Source: Treponema sp.
GTDB taxonomy: Bacteria > Spirochaetota > Spirochaetia > Treponematales > Breznakiellaceae
Direction of reading: 5' to 3'
DNA: 5,453 bases
Assembly (NCBI GenBank): GCA_009780545.1
Contig: WQZW01000128.1
Location: 1-5,453, forward strand
Below the pieces are notes generated by a model. It searched no databases. It was not told where the DNA came from and worked only from the letters and a program-made list of their open reading frames with translations. Below, one piece after another: positions 1 through 5,278 of the stretch. How positions within the stretch are numbered: position 1 is the first letter of the stretch; each line of letters begins with the position of its first letter. The translations under genes and the position numbers were made by a program.

Positions 1-11
1 AAACTCCTCTT

Positions 12-42
12 CCCTCCGTGTAACTCCGTGTCCTCCGTGGTT
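12..42 (+). repeat. Dispersed CTCCGTG triple repeat, copy 1
   Basis: The word CTCCGTG occurs three times at spacings of 10 and 9 bp, and the copy ends in GGTT. Its reverse complement matches 5285-5315 at 30 of 31 positions when compared by eye, the single difference being in the spacer (TTA versus TTT). Near-identity over 31 bases at two intergenic places 5.2 kb apart is far beyond chance. It indicates a dispersed repeat family. I recall similar CACGGAG-rich intergenic repeats from several unrelated bacterial and archaeal genomes, but could not check this. Their function is unknown to me. Confidence 0.85.
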
Positions 43-79
43 ACAATTCTTCAACCTGGAAGAAGAAGCAACCACGGAG
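33..79. repeat. Hairpin formed by inverted repeat words
   Basis: CTCCGTGGTT at 33-42 is the exact reverse complement of AACCACGGAG at 70-79. Inside the 27-nt interval a second inverted pair, TTCTTC (47-52) and GAAGAA (59-64), could stack a shorter stem around a 6-nt loop. The structure lies about 50-95 nt past the DUF58 stop codon and could mark or protect the 3' end of that transcript. It has no U-tract on the minus strand, so I do not call it an intrinsic terminator. Confidence 0.6.
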
Positions 80-126
80 TTTTAATCCGTGATTCAGCCT
101 AAGGTTAAGCGGAGAACTGCCGGTTC

Positions 127-1044
127 CTACCTATTCCCGAAGAACCGGGTCAAAACCGCCCCGGCATCCTCAGTCACCGGCAGTTCCAGGAGGCTTGCAC
201 CGGCACGGCGGCAGAGCTTCCGCCAGAGTTCCGCCCGTTCCCGGTGCCAGGCCCGCCAGGCCTCGCGGAAGGAGGCCGAGCCGGTGGGGGCGGCGATCAT
301 CGTGCCGGTTTCCGGGTCGGCCGCTTCCAGCAGGCCGAGGTCCGGCAGGTTCCCCTCGACGGGATCGAAAACCCGGACGGCGACGACGTCGTTCCGCCCG
401 GCAAGCCGCCCCAGCTCCTGCTCCCAGCCTATGCTGAGGAAGTCGGAGACCAGGACCACGAGGCTTTTCCGTTTCAAAAGAAGGTTCGCCGCCGCTATGG
501 CGGCGCGGAGGTTGCTTCCCGGCAGGTCCGTTTGGGAGGGGGCGGCACCGGCATCCTGGTACTTCAGGGCGGCGGAGAGGAAGGCCAGCACGTTCCGCCG
601 GCCGGTGCGGGGGGGAAAAACCCGGTCGATCTCGCGGTCGAAGAGGAAGGCCCCGACCCGCTGGCCGTTCCGGTCGGCGGCGAAGGTAACCAGGGCCGAG
701 GCGATCAGGGCCTGCTCGTAGGGGCTCGGCCTCCGGTCTCCGGCACCCGCACCGAAGGGCCGGGACATCCCGCCGCGCATCGAGGCCGAGGTGTCCAGCA
801 GCAGGAACAGCCCCAGCTCGCGCTCCTCCCGAAAGACCTTGACGAAGGGGGCCCCGAGCCTGGTGCTGGCGTTCCAGTCTATCGAACGCGCATCGTCGCC
901 CCACTGGTAATGCCTGGCCTCGTCGAACTCCATGCCCTGGCCCCGAAAGACCGACCGGAAGCCGCCGGCAAGCATGCTCGCGGCGAGGCCCTCGGCCAGG
1001 AGGAGAAGCCGGCGTATCCTGCCGAGCAGTTCCCGCCGGTCCAT
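127..1044 (-). CDS. DUF58 domain protein, VWA-like partner of MoxR
   Basis: A 305-residue protein of the DUF58 family (related to YeaD), normal in length for the short form of the family. The family signature is clear: G-x-G-M-E-F-D-E-x-R-x-Y-x-x-G-D-D at residues 35-51, followed by S-I-D-W-N (54-58) and F-V-K-V-F-R-E-E-R-E-L (67-77). A von Willebrand A-like fold follows, with the MIDAS-type motif D-T-S-A-S at 84-88 and a later strand ending in V-S-D-F (199-202). No membrane segment is obvious, so the protein is probably cytoplasmic or peripheral. The start ATG overlaps the moxR stop in TGATG, with no obvious Shine-Dalgarno sequence, which implies translational coupling to moxR. In known families DUF58 proteins work with MoxR ATPases and often with Bat-type VWA proteins, but the precise substrate is unknown. 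No bat gene is visible downstream in the 126 bases available. The stop is TAG at 127-129. Confidence 0.9.
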   Translation of the reverse strand: MDRRELLGRIRRLLLLAEGLAASMLAGGFRSVFRGQGMEFDEARHYQWGDDARSIDWNASTRLGAPFVKVFREERELGLFLLLDTSASMRGGMSRPFGAGAGDRRPSPYEQALIASALVTFAADRNGQRVGAFLFDREIDRVFPPRTGRRNVLAFLSAALKYQDAGAAPSQTDLPGSNLRAAIAAANLLLKRKSLVVLVSDFLSIGWEQELGRLAGRNDVVAVRVFDPVEGNLPDLGLLEAADPETGTMIAAPTGSASFREAWRAWHRERAELWRKLCRRAGASLLELPVTEDAGAVLTRFFGNR

Positions 1045-2060
1045 CAGGGTACCGGGACGTGGGAGAGCAGGCGGGAGATCACCGTGTCGGCGTCCAGGGA
1101 ATCGGCCTCGGCCTCGTAGGAAAGCACGATGCGGTGCCGTAGTACGGGGAACGCCGTCTTCTTCACCTCTTCCGGGGAGACGAACTCCCTGCCGGCAAAG
1201 AGGGCGGCGATTCGGGAACAGCGGGAAAGGGCTATGGAGGCCCTGGGGGACGCACCGAAGGAAACGTACCGGTGCAGCCCGTCCGACGGCCTGGCCCTCG
1301 CTCCGGGCGACTGACGGTCGGAAACCGGCCTGGTGGCCGTTACTATCGAGACCATGTATTCGGCAATCTTCTCGTCGACGTGGATCAGGTCCGCCGCCTG
1401 CCTGAGGAAGGTCAGGGAACGAAGGTCCAACAGCGGGGCCAGCGGTTCCTTTTTGGACCTGCCCCCTCCAGCAATGCCGGGACTCCCCCTCACGATGGCC
1501 AGTTCCTCCTCGGGCGTGGGATAGCTCACCAGGAGTTTCAGGAGGAAGCGGTCGAGTTCCGCTTCCGGCAGCGAGTAGGTTCCTTCGTGTTCGATGGGAT
1601 TTTCGGTCGCAAGAACGAAAAAAGGGTCCGGCAGGGGATAGCTGACCTTGCCTATGGTAACCTGCCGTTCCTCCATCGCCTCCAGCAGTGCGGACTGCAT
1701 TTTCGCGGGCGCGCGGTTGATCTCGTCGGCAAGGATAAGGTTGGCGAAGACCGGCCCCCGCCTTACCGAGAAGGCCCCCTTCCCCTGATCCCAGATCAGC
1801 GTGCCGGTAAGGTCCGCCGGCAGAAGGTCGGGGGTGAACTGTATGCGGCGGAAGTCCAGGCCGGAAAGTTCGGCCAGGCTCTTGACGGCCAGCGTCTTGG
1901 CCAGGCCGGGAACCCCCTCCAAAAGAACATGCCCGCCGGCTACCAGCCCGGTGAGCAGCCCGTCCAGCATCTCCGTCTGGCCCACGATGCGCTTTCCAAG
2001 CTCGGCCCTGAAGGTTTCGACCAAATGGGCTGCCTGTTCCAGAATCTTGTCTTTTTCCAT
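1044..2060 (-). CDS. moxR: MoxR family AAA+ ATPase
   Basis: A 338-residue AAA+ ATPase of the MoxR family, full length and apparently intact. Motifs in order: Walker A G-V-P-G-L-A-K-T (49-56), the family motif R-R-I-Q-F-T-P-D-L-L-P-A-D-L-T-G (71-86), Walker B L-I-L-A-D-E-I-N-R-A-P (108-118), sensor 1 around A-T-E-N-P (151-155), arginine-finger region E-A-E-L-D-R-F (166-172), and sensor 2 G-A-S-P-R-A (269-274). The C-terminal lid ends in V-L-R-H-R (306-310) and D-x-V-I (325-328). MoxR proteins are thought to use ATP to remodel or load metal cofactors into partner proteins. Here the partner is almost certainly the DUF58 protein encoded next. I chose the ATG at 2060 because GAAGG lies five bases upstream. 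A longer reading from TTG at 2087 would begin inside the tRNA gene. The start is only 18 nt after the tRNA, so expression probably depends on the tRNA promoter. Confidence 0.95.
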   Translation of the reverse strand: MEKDKILEQAAHLVETFRAELGKRIVGQTEMLDGLLTGLVAGGHVLLEGVPGLAKTLAVKSLAELSGLDFRRIQFTPDLLPADLTGTLIWDQGKGAFSVRRGPVFANLILADEINRAPAKMQSALLEAMEERQVTIGKVSYPLPDPFFVLATENPIEHEGTYSLPEAELDRFLLKLLVSYPTPEEELAIVRGSPGIAGGGRSKKEPLAPLLDLRSLTFLRQAADLIHVDEKIAEYMVSIVTATRPVSDRQSPGARARPSDGLHRYVSFGASPRASIALSRCSRIAALFAGREFVSPEEVKKTAFPVLRHRIVLSYEAEADSLDADTVISRLLSHVPVP

Positions 2061-2065
2061 TGGTA

Positions 2066-2070
2066 CCTTC
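2066..2070 (-). promoter_or_regulatory. Ribosome binding site of moxR
   Basis: The sequence GAAGG is separated by TACCA (5 nt) from the ATG at 2060. It decides the moxR start in favour of this ATG over the in-frame TTG at 2087. The site lies wholly within the 18-nt interval between the tRNA discriminator base (2079) and the start codon, so it survives if the tRNA is cut off at its 3' end. Confidence 0.75.
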
Positions 2071-2078
2071 GAAACGAT

Positions 2079-2151
2079 TAGCGGCAATAGGACTCGGACC
2101 TATGACCGAACGGATATGAGCCGTTTGCTCTACCAACTGAGCTATGCCGCC
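2079..2151 (-). tRNA. tRNA-Met (anticodon CAU), elongator type
   Basis: The 73-nt cloverleaf reads on the minus strand. The acceptor stem is GGCGGCA with TGCCGCU, closed by a G1-U72 wobble. The D arm is GCUC/GAGC with loop AGUUGGUA. The anticodon stem is AACGG/CCGUU with loop CUCAUAU, giving anticodon CAU at 2116-2118. The variable loop is CGGUC. The T arm is AUAGG/CCUAU with loop UCCGAGU, and the discriminator is A. No CCA is encoded. CAU could in principle be initiator Met, elongator Met or the lysidine-modified Ile tRNA. The initiator is unlikely because it usually has an unpaired 1-72 position and three G-C pairs at the bottom of the anticodon stem, whereas this stem has only two G-C pairs next to the loop. 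Ile2 cannot be fully excluded. The T-loop carries C at position 55, where U is almost invariant. Confidence 0.93.
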
Positions 2152-2160
2152 ATTTCTCCC

Positions 2161-2189
2161 AGCATACTAAAGACGGGAAAACATGTCAA
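2161..2189 (-). promoter_or_regulatory. Sigma-70-type promoter for tRNA-moxR-DUF58
   Basis: The -35 element TTGACA (2189-2184) is a perfect consensus. A 17-bp spacer follows, then the -10 element TATGCT (2166-2161). Transcription would begin around 2153-2155, leaving a leader of only a few bases before the tRNA at 2151. The discriminator region reads GGGAG, which is G-rich as in many stable-RNA promoters. In enterobacteria that feature goes with growth-rate and ppGpp control, but whether this holds here is not known. No other promoter of this quality is visible between here and moxR. Confidence 0.85.
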
Positions 2190-2218
2190 CCGACCCATCG
2201 CGAAGTTTCCGTCCGCAT

Positions 2219-2257
2219 AAAAAACGGATATGCGGATTTTCGATCCCGCATATCCGT
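2219..2257 (-). terminator. Rho-independent terminator of the GH19 gene
   Basis: A perfect 12-bp inverted repeat pairs ACGGATATGCGG (2224-2235) with CCGCATATCCGT (2246-2257) around a 10-nt loop. On the minus strand the stem runs straight into a tract of U residues (2224-2219). It begins 27 nt after the GH19 gene stop codon. This is a strong intrinsic terminator separating that gene from the tRNA promoter immediately downstream. On the plus strand no T-tract follows the stem, so it should act in one direction. Confidence 0.88.
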
Positions 2258-2284
2258 CGTACCTTCCTTAGGCGAAACCCGGCA

Positions 2285-5134
2285 TCAGGTCCACGGGGAC
2301 ATTCCGACCGTATCCAGCTTCTCGCCGCTGATATTCGCGCCGGTCTTACCGGTAAGATCCCGGTAGTGGTTGATCCTGCGCTGTTTCTGCCGCCCGCCGG
2401 CCTCGAAGCCGCCGTTGATGATGTTGATGGTCGCCCCGAAGCCCCAGGTGACGCCCTTGGCGGCGCCGCTTTGGAAAATGCCCTCAGGTTTCCAGGTGGA
2501 CTGCATCACGTCATGGGAGCTTGCCTTGGGCAGCTGCGGGGTCATCCAGAACCAAATGCCGCTCATCCAGCCCAGCTTGCCTTCCCGTGCCACCCGGCCG
2601 GGGTCCTGCAGCAGGACGTTCTTGTCGCCGAAGGCCAGGATGCTGAAAGGTCCGTAGTTGTAGTTCCACGAAAGCTGGATTCCGCCGCGTCCGTGGTAGC
2701 TCTGCCCCGGAACAGGGGGATACTCGACGCTTTCGTGGCTGGTGTAGCTGTCAGTGTAGCCGCCTCCGGTTACCACGGAGACTTCCTCGTTGAAGAAGAA
2801 GCCCCAGCGCTCCTCGCCGCCCGGTGCGCCTTCCCAGCCGGCACCGGTCTCGTGGGCCATGTTCGCCAGAAGTCCGGCCAGTTCCCTGCGGTTGTCGTTG
2901 TCGATGACCGAATTGATGAACGATCCGTAGTCTACCACGGTCTTTATCACCGGCTTGGACTGGTTCCACTCGGCGTTGAATCCGTCCTCCTCGAACACCG
3001 GGTAGGTCCTGCCGGAAGCCTTGTTGACGATGTAGCCCCTGGAGTTGTAGTTGGTCAGCCCGCCCGGCAGGTTGCGGGTCTCCAGCACGTAGCCCCAGGC
3101 CGCCAGCTCCCGAATCGCCTCCTTGAGGTTGTCGTAGGAGTAATAGTCCTCGTAACTCTGCCAGTTGGGGAAGGCGGCATGCCCGTAGTTGTCCTGCATG
3201 TACTGCCTCCAGCCCGGCGAACCTATCCGCAGGGGGAACAGCGACTCGAAGTCCGCTTTCGACAGGTAGCTTTCCAGCCTTGCCACCACCGCATCCGGCG
3301 AGGTTTCAGGCGAGCCGATTCCGCTGCCTCCGGTGTTCTCGATTATCCGCACTTCCGCCACGCGGCTCTTGATCGTCGTCGGCCCCAGTCCCTCGGGCCA
3401 ATAATCGACGTTGGTGATCTCCACGTAGAAATAGGAAGTTCCCAGAACGTCGCTGGAAGGAACGTAGGCGGCGTTCGTTTTGCCGGCTATGGGTTTTCCG
3501 GCGCCGGTCCTACTGTCCGCCTGGAACCATTGGTAGGAAAGCTGGCCGCCTGTCGCATCCACGATGAGAGCGTCGGCGGCGGTGTACTGCATCAGCTCGA
3601 GGTCCTCAAGGTCCTTCCTGATAACCGCCGGGCTGCTGCCGTCCTCGGCATCGTCCTTGACCACGGTTGCCGTGGGCGGGCTGGTTACGGTTCCGGAATT
3701 GTCGGTGCGTGATACGCTTACCTTGATCTTATGCCCCACGTCGGCGGCCTGAACCTTGTACGTGCCGCCGGTCGCGCCGGAAATCGCCGCCTCGTCGCGA
3801 AGCCAGCCGTAGGAAATCGTTCCGGAGCCTCCAAGGGACGCGGTATCGGCGGTCAGCGTCTGGTTGACCTTTGCCTCCCCGGTTATGTTTACCGTTCCCG
3901 TCAGGGCGGGGAGCGTTACCGGTTCGGTGGGAGAACTCAGGCATCGCCCGTCGTATGCCGAATGGGCAACTTCCACCACGAAGATATGGCCGGAATCGCC
4001 ACCCTGCAGCCGGTAGGTTTTGCCGTTCGCTCCCTCTACCTTGTTCTGGCTCCTGTACCATTGGAAGGAGAAATTCCCGCTCTCCGTGGCCGTAATGCCG
4101 TCGGTTTCGGCCGTCAGCGTCTGTCCCGCGACGGGATCCCCGGAAATTCTTGCCTCGCCTGTCAGAACGGGCCGTTCCGGTTCGCCCTCCGCAATCACGG
4201 TAGCCGTGGGCAAGCTGGTTACGCTCCCGGCATTGCCGGCACGGGATACGGTCAACGTTATCTTGTGCCCCGCGTCGACGGCCTGGACCTTGTACGTGTT
4301 GCCGGTCGCGCCGGAAATCGCCGCCTCGTCGCGAAGCCAGAGGAAGGAAATCGTTCCGGAACCTCCGAGGGATGAGGTATCGGCGGTCAGCGTCTCGTTG
4401 ACCTTTGCCTCGCCGGTTATGCCTACCGTTCCGGTCAGGGCCGGAAACGTTACCGGTTGGGTGGGAAGGCTCGTGCGTCGCCCGTCGTATGCCGAATGGG
4501 TAACCTCCACCGTAAAGGTATTACCGACGTCGCCGCTTTGTATCTGGTAGGTCCGCGTATTCGATCCCTCTATCTTGTCCTGCCCCCTGGACCATTCAAA
4601 AAAGAAAAATCCGCCCCCGGCAACTTGAATTCCGTCGGTATCGGCGGTCAGCGTCTGCCCCACGACGGCTTCCCCGAAAATCCTTACCTCGCCCGTCAGA
4701 ACGGGCAGCCCGGTGTTTTCGCCGACCTTCTCCTCCAGCGCGCTGGTAATGCTCCCGGCATAACCGGTGCGCTTTACCCTTACGGCCACGATGTGATCCT
4801 TATCGCTATCCTGAAGCGTGTAGGTATGCGAAGCGGCTCCGGCTATCGGTTCCTCTTCCCGCAGCCATTGGTAGGAGAGATCGGAAATCTCGTCGATCTT
4901 CACCGTGGTCTCGTCCACCTCCGCCGTAAGCTCGTAGCCTACGATCGCCTCTCCGACTATCTTAACTTTCCCGTCCAGGTAAGGCCGCTCCCGTATCTCC
5001 GGAACTTCGATCTCGGACGTGCAACCGATCGGTAAAAACGAAAGCATGAGGAGCAAAACTGCGGACGAAAGAACGGATCTTCCAAAAACGGACAGATTTA
5101 ACGTACCTATGCTATTTCTTTTCATGTGAACCAT
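2285..5134 (-). CDS. GH19 chitinase-type lipoprotein with Ig-like repeats
   Basis: A predicted secreted lipoprotein of 949 residues. Residues 1-38 form a signal peptide: basic n-region, hydrophobic core about 21-36, and L-P-I-G-C with lipidated Cys38. Six Ig-like modules of about 87-91 residues follow (roughly 53-140, 144-230, 231-321, 322-408, 409-499 and 502-600). The C-terminal region (about 613-945) is a glycoside hydrolase family 19 domain. It shows L-S-K-A-D-F near 624-629, M-A-H-E-T-G (759-764) with catalytic Glu762, W-G-F-F-F-N-E-E (777-784) with second catalytic Glu784, Y-H-G-R-G-G-I-Q-L-S-W-N-Y-N-Y-G (813-828), W-F-W-M-T-P-Q (861-867) and N-I-I-N-G-G (904-909). GH19 enzymes cut chitin beta-1,4 links by inversion, and some relatives cut peptidoglycan, so chitin is likely but not certain. 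The Ig array probably holds the enzyme away from the membrane or binds substrate. The start at 5134 is supported by GGGAG upstream. ATG at 5125 is the alternative. Confidence 0.92.
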   Translation of the reverse strand: MVHMKRNSIGTLNLSVFGRSVLSSAVLLLMLSFLPIGCTSEIEVPEIRERPYLDGKVKIVGEAIVGYELTAEVDETTVKIDEISDLSYQWLREEEPIAGAASHTYTLQDSDKDHIVAVRVKRTGYAGSITSALEEKVGENTGLPVLTGEVRIFGEAVVGQTLTADTDGIQVAGGGFFFFEWSRGQDKIEGSNTRTYQIQSGDVGNTFTVEVTHSAYDGRRTSLPTQPVTFPALTGTVGITGEAKVNETLTADTSSLGGSGTISFLWLRDEAAISGATGNTYKVQAVDAGHKITLTVSRAGNAGSVTSLPTATVIAEGEPERPVLTGEARISGDPVAGQTLTAETDGITATESGNFSFQWYRSQNKVEGANGKTYRLQGGDSGHIFVVEVAHSAYDGRCLSSPTEPVTLPALTGTVNITGEAKVNQTLTADTASLGGSGTISYGWLRDEAAISGATGGTYKVQAADVGHKIKVSVSRTDNSGTVTSPPTATVVKDDAEDGSSPAVIRKDLEDLELMQYTAADALIVDATGGQLSYQWFQADSRTGAGKPIAGKTNAAYVPSSDVLGTSYFYVEITNVDYWPEGLGPTTIKSRVAEVRIIENTGGSGIGSPETSPDAVVARLESYLSKADFESLFPLRIGSPGWRQYMQDNYGHAAFPNWQSYEDYYSYDNLKEAIRELAAWGYVLETRNLPGGLTNYNSRGYIVNKASGRTYPVFEEDGFNAEWNQSKPVIKTVVDYGSFINSVIDNDNRRELAGLLANMAHETGAGWEGAPGGEERWGFFFNEEVSVVTGGGYTDSYTSHESVEYPPVPGQSYHGRGGIQLSWNYNYGPFSILAFGDKNVLLQDPGRVAREGKLGWMSGIWFWMTPQLPKASSHDVMQSTWKPEGIFQSGAAKGVTWGFGATINIINGGFEAGGRQKQRRINHYRDLTGKTGANISGEKLDTVGMSPWT
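3638..4171 (-). repeat. Tandem 534-bp Ig-module unit, second copy
   Basis: This is the promoter-distal copy of an in-frame tandem duplication, encoding residues 322-499 (one A-type and one B-type Ig module). A 40-base block at 3767-3806 is identical to 4301-4340, and a 23-base block at 3944-3966 is identical to 4478-4500. Both pairs are offset by exactly 534 bases (178 codons). The copies abut at 4171/4172. Confidence 0.9.
4172..4705 (-). repeat. Tandem 534-bp Ig-module unit, first copy
   Basis: This is the promoter-proximal copy, encoding residues 144-321. Module A (144-230) contains H-S-A-Y-D-G-R, and module B (231-321) contains W-L-R-D-E-A-A-I-S-G-A-T-G. By hand count the B modules of the two copies share about 67 of 83 residues, while the A modules share about 53 of 87. 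The first module (53-140) and the last (502-600) are more diverged and lie outside the duplication. Confidence 0.9.
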
Positions 5135-5278
5135 TGTACAACCATTCTCCCAAAAAAACAACAACTCTACCATAAACGGCGGAATCCGGACGCCCCGAAT
5201 ACGAAGGCAGGGAACAACGGGGAAAACGGCAGGGCAACAGCATTTACTCAAGTGTCGCACCCCGGATTCCGTTTTTGC
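5135..5278. other. Leader and upstream region of the GH19 gene
   Basis: No gene is visible here, and I find no convincing -35/-10 pair for the GH19 gene. The region does contain a perfect 10-bp inverted repeat, CGGAATCCGG (5180-5189) and CCGGATTCCG (5262-5271), 72 bases apart. It also contains an imperfect direct repeat beginning GGCAGGG at 5206 and 5228, 22 bases apart. Either could be a protein-binding arrangement, but this is speculative. An in-frame extension of the GH19 reading frame runs through this region to 5299. I reject it because it lacks a signal peptide at its start and enters the repeat element. Confidence 0.5.
5147..5151 (-). promoter_or_regulatory. Probable ribosome binding site of the GH19 gene
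   Basis: GGGAG lies 12 nt before the ATG at 5134 and 21 nt before the ATG at 5125. The 12-nt gap is at the long end of the usable range, so this favours 5134 without proving it. A run of T residues lies just upstream. The first ATG after the site (5145) is out of frame and closes after seven codons. Confidence 0.5.

Larger units (their letters stand above)
1..126. other. Non-coding left edge with CACGGAG-type repeats
   Basis: This stretch lies downstream of the DUF58 gene and has no credible coding sequence. It holds three spaced copies of CTCCGTG (positions 14-20, 24-30 and 33-39), then an inverted CACGGAG word at 73-79 and a decayed CCGTG at 87-91. I see no T-rich terminator for the DUF58 gene on the minus strand. 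Bases 80-126 show nothing I can interpret. The window ends here, so what lies further downstream is unknown. Confidence 0.7.

Noticed and set aside
12..42. Possible CRISPR-like array from the repeated CTCCGTG words
   Set aside because: The repeat units are 7 bases with 2-3 base spacers and only three copies, far too short for CRISPR repeats and spacers. No cas genes are present.
244..1119. Plus-strand frame of 291 codons opposite DUF58
   Set aside because: It is antisense to a gene with an unambiguous family signature and has glycine- and proline-rich shadow composition with no domain.
1272..2081. Plus-strand frame of 269 codons opposite moxR
   Set aside because: It is antisense to intact Walker A, Walker B and sensor motifs and has no domain of its own.
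2061..2087. Longer moxR start at TTG 2087
   Set aside because: It begins inside the tRNA gene. The ATG at 2060 has a well-placed GAAGG and fits the family's usual N-terminus.
127..2136. Minus-strand frame of 669 codons that would fuse a long N-terminal part to the DUF58 protein
   Set aside because: The part above 1044 is the moxR gene read in the wrong frame, with low-complexity composition. The real DUF58 protein starts at the ATG overlapping the moxR stop.
2219..2257. Bidirectional terminator
   Set aside because: On the plus strand the stem is followed by CGTACC with no T-tract, and no plus-strand gene approaches it.
2183..3712. Open plus-strand reading frame of 509 codons opposite the GH19 gene
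   Set aside because: It is antisense to the clear GH19 and Ig-like coding sequence, has no recognisable domain, and crosses the terminator region. Long antisense frames are expected in GC-rich genes.
3638..4705. Possible assembly artefact behind the tandem repeat
   Set aside because: The two 534-bp copies differ at many codons, especially in module A, so they are distinct sequences and not one stretch assembled twice.
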